Shown here: positions 1 through 7,941 of the stretch, piece after piece
Numbering within the stretch: the stretch's first letter is position 1
Layout of the letters: each line of letters starts with the position of its first letter
NCBI GenBank assembly: GCA_030045215.1
Contig: JASIBJ010000211.1
Coordinates: forward strand, 1-10,198
Direction: 5' to 3'
Source of the DNA: Streptosporangiaceae bacterium
Lineage (GTDB): Bacteria; Actinomycetota; Actinomycetes; Streptosporangiales; Streptosporangiaceae
DNA: 10,198 bases
Notes under the pieces: generated by a model
Told to the model about the DNA's origin: nothing
The model's database searches: none
The model's input: only the letters and a program-made list of their open reading frames with translations
Position numbers and translations under genes: made by a program

Positions 1-789
1 GCCGGGTGTGTCATGAGTCGCCAGGAAGAAGGCGCAGTTATCGGACACCCGATGAGCCTGCTGCATGTTGTGCGTGACGATCACGATCGTGACCTGATCG
101 GACAGTTCGGCGATGGTCTCCTCGATCTTGTTGGTCGACGTAGGGTCCAGCGCGGAGCACGGCTCGTCCATCAGCAGCACGTCCGGCGCGATCGCGAGCG
201 ACCTGGCGATGCAGAGCCGCTGCTGCTGGCCGCCCGAGAGGGCGCCGCCGGGCGAGCGGAGCCTGCGGTGCACTTCCTGCCACAGGCCGGCCCGGCGCAA
301 GCTGTCCTCGACGAGGTCGCTGGTGTCACGAACCTTGATGCCGCTGAGCTTCAGCCCGCTGGCGACGTTGTCATAAATCGACATTGCCGGGAACGGGTTG
401 GGCTTCTGGAAGACCATCCCGATCCGTCGCCTTACCTCGGCCGGCCGGACGACCGGTTCGTAGATGTCGCGCCCGCCGAGCAGCACCTGGCCGGCCAGCT
501 GCGCGCCCTGCACCATCTCGTGCATCCGGTTCAGGATCCGCAAGAACGTGGACTTGCCGCACCCGGAAGGGCCGATCAGGGCGGTCACCTTGCCGGGTTG
601 CATGTGCAGCGAGACCCGTTCCAGCACCTTGTGTCCGCTGAACCAGGCCGACACGTTGCGGGCTTCGAGGCCGAACAGCTGCTGGTCGCCGGGCGACAGG
701 ACCGCGGTGTCATAGCCGTCTTGTGGTGCCCGCGATCCCATCTCCCTGATGTGCGGCAGGTAATCCTGCTCGTTCGCTGAGTCCGTCAT
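1..789 (-). CDS. pstB: Phosphate ABC transporter ATP-binding protein PstB (3' end missing)
   Basis: This is the cytoplasmic ATPase that powers phosphate import through PstC/PstA. Reading leftward, 263 codons are present and the frame is still open at the window edge; about 30 C-terminal residues are probably missing. The full ABC signature set is visible: Walker [10 protein letters not shown] (about residues 73-81), Q-loop VFQKPNPF (Q128), signature LSGGQQQR (184-191), Walker B VLLMDEP (204-210) and the H-loop VTHN (H240). The Q-loop and the THNMQQA segment are typical of PstB rather than other ABC ATPases. I prefer the ATG at 789 because GGAG sits 8 bases upstream; in-frame ATGs at 825 and 822 would add 12 or 11 residues with a poorer ribosome site. 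Even so, about 40 residues precede the first conserved strand, longer than in typical PstB. It is the last visible gene of the cluster, 59 bases after the sortase-like gene. Confidence 0.96.
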   Translation of the reverse strand, partial: MTDSANEQDYLPHIREMGSRAPQDGYDTAVLSPGDQQLFGLEARNVSAWFSGHKVLERVSLHMQPGKVTALIGPSGCGKSTFLRILNRMHEMVQGAQLAGQVLLGGRDIYEPVVRPAEVRRRIGMVFQKPNPFPAMSIYDNVASGLKLSGIKVRDTSDLVEDSLRRAGLWQEVHRRLRSPGGALSGGQQQRLCIARSLAIAPDVLLMDEPCSALDPTSTNKIEETIAELSDQVTIVIVTHNMQQAHRVSDNCAFFLATHDTPG

Positions 790-797
790 CGCGGCCG

Positions 798-801
798 CTC
801 C
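798..801 (-). promoter_or_regulatory. Ribosome binding site favouring the pstB start at 789
   Basis: On the minus strand GGAG lies 8 bases before the ATG at 789. The alternative ATGs at 825 and 822 have only GACGGACG-like sequence before them, so this site decides the start call. Confidence 0.5.
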
Positions 802-848
802 GCTCGGTCCATCGGTCGTCATCATTCGTCCGTCACGTTCTGGCTCGG

Positions 849-1733
849 CTAGAAGAGGTTCGGCAATACGGCGGCGAAATTCTCGTACAGGTTCCAGACG
901 ACCGCCAGCACGGCCGGGACCAGGACGAAGTAGACCGGCCACACCGACCATCGCACCGCCGCGATGGCGCCGCCAACCGACACAATCACGAGCGCCAGTC
1001 CCCAGACCATCGTGACCGCCAGCGCGCTGTCGTCGCCCGCCATGGCCTGCTCGTCCGGCGCTATGGCCGGCAGTACGGCCGGACCGTTCTGCGGCGCCGA
1101 AACCAGGTCGGCGTCCACCTCCAGGTAGTAGGAAGGCACCAGCGGCGAGCTCGCCGTCAGCAGCACCAGCCGATTGAGCGAGCTGTCGTGCACCGGATGC
1201 TGGCTGCCGCCGATCGCCGCGACCTTGTAGACGAACGTGCCTTGCTGAGTGACCGCGACAATCTCGTCTTTCGGTCGGAGCTGGTCGAGCCGGCCGAACG
1301 GCGCCCCGAACGTCGCCCGGCGTCCGTAGACCACCGAAAGGCCTGCCTGCCCGGGCAGCGGCGTATCGCGCAGATGACCGGGTCCGAGCGTCAGCTGCTC
1401 CGGCGCGGTCCCCTGAACGACGACAAGGTCGTGGATGCCGATGCTGGGGATGTCCAGGACCGCCACCGGCGCGCCGAGTGCGGTGCGCCCGAGCGGGCCG
1501 TACGGCCCGAGCGGGCCCAGGTCCTGGCTGAGCTCGTACCGGAACGTCGTGAACAGTCTGGCCTGGGAACCTGACTCCTGAATGCCGGAGAGCCCGAACA
1601 GGTAGCCGACGAAACCGAGCAGCAGCACCGCCAGCACGAGCATGCTGGCCGCAGCGCAGCGGGCGATCGAGACCGGACCCGGCGCGCTGCCGGGCCGGGC
1701 CGGCGCCTCAGCGGGCGAAGCGATCGCCGTCAC
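849..1733 (-). CDS. Membrane protein with a catalytically degenerate sortase domain
   Basis: The protein has 294 residues. A hydrophobic segment lies at about 22-47, a sortase-like domain at about 88-212, and two further hydrophobic segments at about 237-260 and 263-290. The domain shows the class D/E style core: [37 protein letters not shown] and a closing strand after LLTASSPL. All three catalytic positions are changed. The expected GHR is G137-R138-R139, the expected TCxP cysteine is in T-A-S-S-P (Ser195), and the arginine after it is replaced by tyrosines (SYYLEV). Transpeptidation by the usual mechanism is therefore not expected. The start is GTG at 1733, overlapping the stop of the phosphate-binding gene by 4 bases (GTGA), which implies translational coupling. 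Placement inside the pst cluster suggests a structural role with the anchored binding proteins; this is inference. The fold assignment is fairly secure, the function is not. Confidence 0.8.
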   Translation of the reverse strand: MTAIASPAEAPARPGSAPGPVSIARCAAASMLVLAVLLLGFVGYLFGLSGIQESGSQARLFTTFRYELSQDLGPLGPYGPLGRTALGAPVAVLDIPSIGIHDLVVVQGTAPEQLTLGPGHLRDTPLPGQAGLSVVYGRRATFGAPFGRLDQLRPKDEIVAVTQQGTFVYKVAAIGGSQHPVHDSSLNRLVLLTASSPLVPSYYLEVDADLVSAPQNGPAVLPAIAPDEQAMAGDDSALAVTMVWGLALVIVSVGGAIAAVRWSVWPVYFVLVPAVLAVVWNLYENFAAVLPNLF

Positions 1734-3286
1734 TGGCGCGCCTGACGCCGTCGGCGCAGCACCATGTAGATCGCCGGCGGGGCAATGACGACCGCTAGCA
1801 ACTCCAGCGCTGTCATCACCCCGAGCATGGCCGAGCTGCTGCTGTCGCTGGCCAGGTTCACGACCTGGCCGGTCACCGGGCCTTGCGGAGCCGCGTTCGG
1901 GCCGGTGTTGCTGCCCGAGTTGCCGCTCGTGGTGCCGGTCGATGTCGACGACGACGGGTTCGCGTTCGGCTTGCCGGAACTATTCGGATTGCAGGTAAGC
2001 GGCGAGCCAATCTTCTCGCACTTGTTCGGGTAGGGCGCGTCGTCGAGGACGATGAGCTGGCCGTCCCGGAGGGTCGGGTTGTCGCAGTTGGCCATGCTCG
2101 GCGCCGGCACTGCGCCAGGGATCTTGCTCGACTGCAGCAGCCCGCCCACGACCAGGTTAAGCGGCAGCGGCGAGTAGCCAAGCTCGGCCGAGTACTGCTG
2201 GCCGGCGCACAAGAAGTAGTCGATGTAGGTGCTCAGGGTGGCGCCCGCGCCGTTGCTGAAGATCGAGGGGATAGCGGTCCCGACTCTCGGGACGATCAGG
2301 TAGCTGTAGCTCGACAGCGGGTACGACCGCGGATCGGTGAACGTGTAGACGTAGTCGAGGTCTTGCTGCAGGAAGTTGGGGCTGCTTGGATCCTCGTTGA
2401 TGATCGCCTTCGTCAGTGCCACCGCCACGTTCGAGGCGCTCGGCTGGACGTAGTAGCCGGCCGGGTTCAGGACCGACACGACCGGATAGTGCGAGTTCAG
2501 CGCGTACGCGTACTCGTCGTAGCCGATAGCTCCCTGGCCGTAGCTGGCGCTGATGTAGGAGGCGACGTTGTTGGAGCCGTTCTGGGACACGACAGCGCCC
2601 CAGTCGCCGGGGTAGAACTCGGTCTCGATGCACGGGTGGCCAGCGGTGCCGACGCGGCCGTTCGTTATCTTCGCGCAGAACGCGTTCCAGAGGGACGGGT
2701 ACATGTGCGACATCCACCTGGTGAAGAAGTAGGTTGCACCCGAGCCGTCGGACCGGACCACGGGAATGATCGGAACGTTCGGCAGCTGCGCGCCGTAGTC
2801 GTGAGTGATCTCGGGGTTGTCCCAGTTCGTGATGACGCCCGTGAAGATCTTTGCGATCGTCTCGCCTGACAGCCGCAGGTTGGTGATCAGGTGACCGCCC
2901 ACATCCAGGTGGTACATGAAGGCCGTGCCGCCTGCCGTGTCGGGGACGTAGGAGTACCCGTAGGGCGAGTGCTCGGCACCACTGAGGTCGAATGGGTCCG
3001 TGCCGTTGCGGAACGGCGGGTCAGACGCCGCGAAGTCGTCGGTCCCGTTCATGTAGTCGTCGCGACCGGCCGCCGACCCATCCGGATTGAACTGGATGGT
3101 GATTCCGTTCGCGTGCAGGTTCTGCGCCCACTGGGTCAGCGCCACGGAAGCCCAGCTCGAGCCCGAACCGAAAATAGGCGTGTAGCTGGTGCCCGCCAGC
3201 GCTGGTGACATTGGCACCAGGGCGGTCAACGTGACCGTCGCCAGCAGCAGCACTCTGCGCGCGGTGGGGCGCAGGCCGATCTTCAT
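1730..3286 (-). CDS. pstS: PstS-type phosphate-binding protein with a C-terminal membrane anchor
   Basis: This is the extracytoplasmic receptor that hands phosphate to PstC/PstA (518 residues). A signal peptide ends near SPALA-G (about residue 31); there is no lipobox cysteine. PstS motifs follow: FGSGSSWA (39-46), GSAAG with NGTDDFAASD (70-89), IFTGVITNWDNPEI (147-160), RSDGSGATYFFT (178-189) and GAIGYDEYA (252-260). These match the phosphate-contacting loops of the family, so phosphate binding is likely kept. Six cysteines (204, 219, 360, 401, 423, 432) could form disulfides. A Ser/Gly/Asn/Thr linker (about 433-485) leads to a hydrophobic segment (about 486-509) and the tail RRRRQARQ, giving a C-terminal tether that classical PstS lacks. 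This explains a length well above the usual 320-370 residues. The start ATG at 3286 has GAGGAG 6 bases upstream and overlaps the preceding stop (ATGA). Confidence 0.92.
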   Translation of the reverse strand: MKIGLRPTARRVLLLATVTLTALVPMSPALAGTSYTPIFGSGSSWASVALTQWAQNLHANGITIQFNPDGSAAGRDDYMNGTDDFAASDPPFRNGTDPFDLSGAEHSPYGYSYVPDTAGGTAFMYHLDVGGHLITNLRLSGETIAKIFTGVITNWDNPEITHDYGAQLPNVPIIPVVRSDGSGATYFFTRWMSHMYPSLWNAFCAKITNGRVGTAGHPCIETEFYPGDWGAVVSQNGSNNVASYISASYGQGAIGYDEYAYALNSHYPVVSVLNPAGYYVQPSASNVAVALTKAIINEDPSSPNFLQQDLDYVYTFTDPRSYPLSSYSYLIVPRVGTAIPSIFSNGAGATLSTYIDYFLCAGQQYSAELGYSPLPLNLVVGGLLQSSKIPGAVPAPSMANCDNPTLRDGQLIVLDDAPYPNKCEKIGSPLTCNPNSSGKPNANPSSSTSTGTTSGNSGSNTGPNAAPQGPVTGQVVNLASDSSSSAMLGVMTALELLAVVIAPPAIYMVLRRRRQARQ

Positions 3287-5592
3287 GATGTGCTCCTCTT
3301 CGGCAGCCTCAATCTCGGCAGCCTCATTCTTCGCAGCCGTGCGAGCCCGGCGATGCCGCCCTGCCCGATGACGATCGACATCGAGGCACCCACGCCGAGC
3401 AGCCCGCCGACGATGAGCAGCGCGGGTACGGCATACCGGGCTGAGCCGGAGGTGCTCGGGTTGGCTACGTAACCCAGGTGGACGGCCGGGGCGCTGCTCG
3501 TGGGGCTAGGCGACGCTGTCTTGGACGGCGCCAGGTTGCTCCGAGCCTTCTTGGGGTTCCCGGTCTGATCGAGCACCTCGGTCGCCGCCTTCAGGGTCTC
3601 GGCCCGCATCTGCGCCGTCAGCGGAAGGTAGCCGGGCGGAAGGTTTCCCGGCAGCAGTCCGGGCTGCTGGCCCTCGTTGGCGACGAAGTCCAGCCATTCC
3701 GCGATCTTCGCGGCCTTCGCCCTGGAGATGCCGCCGGTCGGCACCATCGCGTAGACGACCATCGTCAGCGGATAGGCGTCCCAGGCCGCCTTGCTCGTGT
3801 TCGTGAGGTTGACGCTCTCGGTGATGTGGTTTTGCCGGTTCGTGACCATGTCGTGTTCCACGGCCGCGAGCATCCCGGCGTCGGTGGGGGCGACGTAGTT
3901 TCCTGACGCGTTCTGCAGGGAGGCGGTCGGGAACAGGAACGCCGACGCATCGCCCTCGTCCAGGATGGCGAACAGGTCACGCGTTCCCGGGATTTCTGGC
4001 GCTAGCGCGTCGTAGTTGCCGTACTGGTCGACCTGGGTCTCGGTGCCAGGGAAGTTGTTCGCCAGCTGATAGGACACGACCGAGCTGAGCGGGAATACCG
4101 GCGAATACAAGTGCGAGTACAGGAGGTTGGGGTCCATCGCGGTGAGCGTCTGCGTCGGCAGCTGAATGCCGACGTAGTCGGCGTTGATGTGCTCGCCGTC
4201 GGCAAACATGCCTGCCGCGAAGTCCTTAGCCTCCTGGTTGGCGGCGATCCAGCTCGTCAGCTGCCAGGTCATGTCGCTGAGGCCTGACAGGACGGTCGGC
4301 ACGACCCAGTCGGTCTCGGCCGGCTGCACTCCCCGGTTGAGGTGGGTGAATTCGGGGTCGACGAGAATGCTGGCCGGATCGTAGTCGACGGCGTTGTCGC
4401 ACTGGCCGGCCGACAGCACCCCGTCGCTGCAGGCAGTGTCGGAAAAGTCGTAGGACTCGGTGATCAGCTTGAGCACCAGGCGAGGGTCAAGCCGGATGTG
4501 GTTGACCGGCAGCCCCGTGGTCGGGTTGTCGATCCAGAACGCGACCGACTCGGCCGTTATCGCGACGGGAGCGTACGTGTAGGGGTACTTCGACGTCCCC
4601 GAGCCCGGGTAGGTGGTCAGCGCAACGTCGTCCATCCCGTCCTGGAAGTCCTCCCTGGCCAGCGGCTCGTTCTGAGCCGAGTCGTACTGGATGCTGACCG
4701 GGTCGGTGGCGGTGCACAGCGCAGTCTGCCAGGAGTTCATGGCTATCGCGGTCATGGGCGAGCCGATGACCGTGAAGTTCGGAGCACGTATCGGGCAGCC
4801 GGTGACAACGGGAACGAAGTGCAGCGGCACTACGATGCGGTCGTCCCAGGCGCAGCGTGCGGGGTAGTACTCGTACTGAAACGAGAAGTCGATCTCCGCG
4901 GTCGCAGTGGCGTAGTCCTCTGAGTGGTTGGTGCAGCTTCCGTGCCCGTTGGACGTGAAGATCCCGCCCTGAGCCGGCACGATCACCAGCGAGCACGGTT
5001 GGGCCACGGCGCAGCCGAGCCACGAACTCTGGTCAGCGGTCAGCAGCTCGATGTCGGCCTCACCTTTTCCTGCGGGAGAGGTGGTGGCCTCCACGGTGTT
5101 CTCCGGGCCATTGGGGCCGACCCCTGGTGCGCCGGCCGAGTTGGCTCCCAGGCAGCCATTCTCGGTGGCCGGGGCCGTTCCCCTGCACTGGAGGATCTCG
5201 ACCGGATACAGAGTCGATTCCGCGTCAAACGGAATGTTGGTGCTGGGCGTGAACCCCTGCCAGGTCACGAGGACCGACTGGTTCGCCAGTTCGTTGACCT
5301 GGCTCACGGTGACATAGCTCCGACCCGGAAACAGCCTGTTCGTGCTCGGGTTATACATCCGTGGGCCGCGGACGACGACGCCGCCGCTAGGCGCTACCGG
5401 TGCGCGCGCGACTGGCGGGGCGCTCTGCCCCGGGCCCGGCGAGCCTGCCGAGGTAACGGGCGTCGCAGCAATCGCCGCAGGCGCACCCGCGGCTGTCAGC
5501 GGCACGAGCAGGAGCCCGAAGACGACCGACGCCGACCCGGCGAGCGCGAAGGCCCGCCGGACAGCCGATACGCGGGGGTGGCCGGTTCGCAT
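3283..5592 (-). CDS. Large secreted solute-binding-like protein with a C-terminal membrane anchor
   Basis: This 769-residue protein starts with a signal peptide (about 1-43, ending near AIAA). A Pro/Ala/Gly-rich stretch is followed by a beta-rich region (about 92-265) that opens with VTVSQVNELANQSVLVTWQGF, resembling Ig-like or neocarzinostatin-like modules. From about 272 to 660 it resembles a PstS/type-2 periplasmic binding protein: FQDGMDDVALTTYPG (316-330) parallels the PstS DFxxSD loop, and HIRLDPRLVLKLITES (365-380) and YPLTMVVYAMVP (607-618) are family-like. The RSDGSGT phosphate loop is absent. All ten cysteines lie between 136 and 398. A Ser/Pro/Thr linker (about 685-716) leads to a hydrophobic segment (about 720-745) and a very basic tail. 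GAGG lies 6 bases before the ATG. It follows pstA by 38 bases and overlaps pstS by 4. It may be an accessory or divergent receptor; its ligand cannot be read from sequence. Confidence 0.85.
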   Translation of the reverse strand: MRTGHPRVSAVRRAFALAGSASVVFGLLLVPLTAAGAPAAIAATPVTSAGSPGPGQSAPPVARAPVAPSGGVVVRGPRMYNPSTNRLFPGRSYVTVSQVNELANQSVLVTWQGFTPSTNIPFDAESTLYPVEILQCRGTAPATENGCLGANSAGAPGVGPNGPENTVEATTSPAGKGEADIELLTADQSSWLGCAVAQPCSLVIVPAQGGIFTSNGHGSCTNHSEDYATATAEIDFSFQYEYYPARCAWDDRIVVPLHFVPVVTGCPIRAPNFTVIGSPMTAIAMNSWQTALCTATDPVSIQYDSAQNEPLAREDFQDGMDDVALTTYPGSGTSKYPYTYAPVAITAESVAFWIDNPTTGLPVNHIRLDPRLVLKLITESYDFSDTACSDGVLSAGQCDNAVDYDPASILVDPEFTHLNRGVQPAETDWVVPTVLSGLSDMTWQLTSWIAANQEAKDFAAGMFADGEHINADYVGIQLPTQTLTAMDPNLLYSHLYSPVFPLSSVVSYQLANNFPGTETQVDQYGNYDALAPEIPGTRDLFAILDEGDASAFLFPTASLQNASGNYVAPTDAGMLAAVEHDMVTNRQNHITESVNLTNTSKAAWDAYPLTMVVYAMVPTGGISRAKAAKIAEWLDFVANEGQQPGLLPGNLPPGYLPLTAQMRAETLKAATEVLDQTGNPKKARSNLAPSKTASPSPTSSAPAVHLGYVANPSTSGSARYAVPALLIVGGLLGVGASMSIVIGQGGIAGLARLRRMRLPRLRLPKRSTS

Positions 5593-5630
5593 CTATTTCC
5601 TCACCGCGAGTGGTGGTGGTGACAGGCGGG

Positions 5631-6770
5631 TCACGGCCGCTCCTCTTCCCGCCTGAGATGGCGCAGCTGTCGCTTGGTCAGCTCGCCGGGCCGCTTCCCG
5701 CCGAGGATCCGAGCGATCGTGAACAGCACGACTACCACCAGCATCAGCGCGAACCCGGCCCCGAACGCTCTCGCAATGTATTCCGGATACTCCCCATCAA
5801 CAAAGACGTTATTAAAGATAAGCGTAGGAAGCGTCGCCTGCCAGCCGTGGAACACGTTCACGTTCATGGTGTCCGAGAACCCGGCGACAAGCAGCACGGG
5901 TGCCGTCTCGCCAACCCCGCGTGCCATCGCGAGCACGACGGCCGTGGCCAGGCCCGACCTGGCCGTTGGCAGGATCACCTTCCATACGGTCCGCCAGTGG
6001 CTGGCTCCGAGCGCGAACGAGGCTTCGCGCAGCGTGCCGGGCACGACCCTCAGCACAACCTCGGCCGCCCTGGTCACCGTCGGCAGCATGACAACGGAGA
6101 TGGCCATCCCCGCGGCCAGGCCGCACTTACCCAGCCCGAAGCTGAGCACCACCAGTGCATACACCAGTAGCCCGGCGATGATGGAAGGCAGCGCCGTCAT
6201 CGCATTCACGATCGTGCGCACCGGCCGGGCCAGAGCCCCGCCCACCTCGGCCAAGAACACCGCGGCCGTGATGCCAAGCGGAACGGACAGCAGCGTGGCG
6301 ATGCCGAGCTGCTCGATCGAGCCGACCACCGCGTGCGCTATCCCGCCGGACGACAGCGGCTGCAGGAACGCCGTGTCGACCATCGTCTGGGTCCAGAAAT
6401 TCGGGTGCACAATCGCCGGGAGGCTCTTGACGAAGCTGTAGCCGATCTGGTCCACGACCACCGCCGTGGCAAAGATGCCAGCGGTGCTGACCAGCACCGC
6501 GACGGCCTTGTCCCTCACCACGAGCCGGCTCCACCGCATCGCGGCGGCCGCGACGTAGAACAGAGCGAAGAGCACATACCAGCAGACCCAGAATCCCAGG
6601 GCACCGGTGAAGGGCAGCAGCCGCTCGTACACAAGCCAATCCAGGCCCAGCGCGCCGATCGCCGCGCCCGCCACCGTGAGCACGTCTTCGGGCGTGACCG
6701 TCTGGATGCGCAGCGGCTCGTCGACGCTGTCCTGGCTGGTCTGCCGCGCGCTGGTACCGGCGGTGGTCAT
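5631..6770 (-). CDS. pstA: Phosphate ABC transporter permease PstA
   Basis: This is one half of the membrane channel for phosphate (379 residues). The ABC permease core runs from about 145 to 358. It opens with GGIAHAVVGSIEQLGIATLL, typical of PstA, and carries the cytoplasmic EAA loop that contacts PstB (EASFALGASHWRTVWKVILP, 249-268) followed by GVGETAPVLLVAG. The protein is longer than the 280-300 residues common in the family: before the core are hydrophobic segments at about 31-50, 55-78 and 88-114, the first two being extra to the usual six-helix layout. The C-terminus is highly charged (KRQLRHLRREEERP). The ATG at 6770 has AGGAG 6 bases upstream. It lies 32 bases after the pstC stop, consistent with one transcript. 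Confidence 0.95.
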   Translation of the reverse strand: MTTAGTSARQTSQDSVDEPLRIQTVTPEDVLTVAGAAIGALGLDWLVYERLLPFTGALGFWVCWYVLFALFYVAAAAMRWSRLVVRDKAVAVLVSTAGIFATAVVVDQIGYSFVKSLPAIVHPNFWTQTMVDTAFLQPLSSGGIAHAVVGSIEQLGIATLLSVPLGITAAVFLAEVGGALARPVRTIVNAMTALPSIIAGLLVYALVVLSFGLGKCGLAAGMAISVVMLPTVTRAAEVVLRVVPGTLREASFALGASHWRTVWKVILPTARSGLATAVVLAMARGVGETAPVLLVAGFSDTMNVNVFHGWQATLPTLIFNNVFVDGEYPEYIARAFGAGFALMLVVVVLFTIARILGGKRPGELTKRQLRHLRREEERP

Positions 6771-6802
6771 CGAATGCTCCTGTTTGTCAGCCGATCGTGC
6801 CG

Positions 6803-7804
6803 TCAGTCCGCGGTGGCGGCACCCGACCGCGATCTGCTGATGATGATCGCGGCCAGCGAGTTCACCACGATCGTGATGGCGAAAAGCACTAGTCCGGCGG
6901 CCATGAGCGCGGACAACTGATCGGCGCTAGCTGAGCTCCATTCGCCCGCGATGAGCGCCGCGATCGAATTGCCGCCGGACTGTACGACGTGCCAGTTGAC
7001 CTTGAAGATGGCGCTGACGATCAGCAGCACCGCGATCGTCTCGCCCAGCGCCCGGCCGATCCCCAGCATGCAGGCGCCGACCGCGCCGCCCCGGCCGAAC
7101 GGGATGACGACCGTCCTGACCATCCCCCAGCGCGTTGAGCCAAGCGCGTAGGCGGCCTCCCGCTCACCCTGCGGCGCCTGGGAGAAAACCTCGCGCGACA
7201 GCGAGGTCACGATCGGGATGATCATCAGCGAGACGACCAGGCCGGCCAGGAAGGGCGAGCCGACGAACGTCGACGGCGTGTACTCGATGGTCACCTTGAA
7301 CGGCGGGAACCAGGACAGATGGTCAGCCAGCCAGCCCATGACCCCGATTGCCCGTGGCATCAGGAAGAACCGTCCCCAGACCCCGTAGATGATGCTCGGG
7401 ATGGCTGCCATGAGGTCGATGACAGCGATCAGGACGCGGCGCAGTCGCACAGGCACGTACTCGGAGATGAAGATGGCCGTTGCCAGCGCGACGGGGATAC
7501 CGACGATGCTCGCGATCGCGGCGATGATGAGTGTGTCCGGCAGGACCCCGCCGATCCCGAACTCGTTGTCGACGAAGATCCAGTTCTGCTTCGTGAAGAA
7601 GCTAAACCCGTCGGCATGGAACGCCCAGCTGCTCCGGATGATCAGGAATACCAGGATCAGGCCCGTGATCGCGAAGCTCGACAGCCCGGCCAGGCGCAGG
7701 ATGCTCCGGAAGACCAAGTCACCTCGTGACGGCCGGGACACGATCGTGCGCGGAACGTCATCCTCGGCTGGCGCCGGCCGGGCAGAGGTCAGCGCGACGG
7801 CCAT
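6803..7804 (-). CDS. pstC: Phosphate ABC transporter permease PstC
   Basis: This is the partner permease of PstA (333 residues). The first helix lies at about 37-57 and is followed by a periplasmic loop with WIFVDNEFGIGGVLPDTL. The transport core from about 88 carries PSIIYGVWGRFFL (136-148) and the EAA loop EAAYALGSTRWGMVRTVVIP (216-235), then GIGRALGETIAVLLIVSA, all characteristic of PstC. A longer form from a TTG at 7852 is possible, but the ATG at 7804 is preceded by a strong GGAGGGG site at 8-base spacing, so I use it. It is the first gene of the leftward phosphate cluster. The 226-base gap upstream contains a candidate PHO-box-like pair, consistent with control by phosphate starvation. 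Confidence 0.95.
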   Translation of the reverse strand: MAVALTSARPAPAEDDVPRTIVSRPSRGDLVFRSILRLAGLSSFAITGLILVFLIIRSSWAFHADGFSFFTKQNWIFVDNEFGIGGVLPDTLIIAAIASIVGIPVALATAIFISEYVPVRLRRVLIAVIDLMAAIPSIIYGVWGRFFLMPRAIGVMGWLADHLSWFPPFKVTIEYTPSTFVGSPFLAGLVVSLMIIPIVTSLSREVFSQAPQGEREAAYALGSTRWGMVRTVVIPFGRGGAVGACMLGIGRALGETIAVLLIVSAIFKVNWHVVQSGGNSIAALIAGEWSSASADQLSALMAAGLVLFAITIVVNSLAAIIISRSRSGAATAD

Positions 7805-7812
7805 GACAAAAG

Positions 7813-7819
7813 CCCCTCC
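7813..7819 (-). promoter_or_regulatory. Strong ribosome binding site of pstC
   Basis: On the minus strand GGAGGGG lies 8 bases before the ATG at 7804. It decides between this start and the in-frame TTG at 7852, which lacks such a site. Confidence 0.75.
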
Positions 7820-7876
7820 AGTGCCAGCAGCGACGCTCCACGACGCAGCCAAATACGCCGCAGGCCCAAACAGGCT

Positions 7877-7915
7877 CTTCTACGCACATTTCTAATCGTC
7901 AACCAGAAAGTGAAC
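7877..7915 (-). promoter_or_regulatory. Candidate promoter with PHO-box-like repeat upstream of pstC
   Basis: Reading leftward, GTTCAC (7915-7910) is followed 12 bases later by GTTGAC (7903-7898). Actinobacterial PHO boxes bound by PhoP/RegX3-type regulators are direct repeats of GTTCACC-like units, usually with an 11-base period, so this is an imperfect match in the expected place, about 95 bases before the pstC start. The second unit contains TTGACG, which could serve as a -35 element. TAGAAG (7882-7877) is a weak possible -10 element with a short 14-base spacer. Confidence 0.4.
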
Positions 7916-7941
7916 GGACAGCAAACACGTGGTATAGCTAC

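Noticed and set aside
13..780. Plus-strand open frame (255 codons) opposite pstB
   Set aside because: The minus strand carries all ABC ATPase motifs across the same span; the plus-strand product shows no family features.
849..1733. An active class D/E sortase annotation
   Set aside because: The His, Cys and Arg needed for transpeptidation are all replaced, so an enzymatic annotation would be misleading.
1883..2869. Long plus-strand open frame (328 codons) opposite pstS
   Set aside because: It is rich in Arg, Val, Ala and Asp with no recognisable domain, and lies fully opposite a gene with clear PstS motifs. It is an expected antisense shadow in GC-rich DNA.
1730..3286. Lipoprotein anchoring of the phosphate-binding protein
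   Set aside because: No cysteine follows the signal peptide; the region reads SPALAGTS, a standard signal peptidase I type site.
7805..7852. Extended pstC start at the TTG at 7852
   Set aside because: It would add 16 residues from a rare start codon with no ribosome site, while GGAGGGG sits at ideal spacing before the ATG at 7804.
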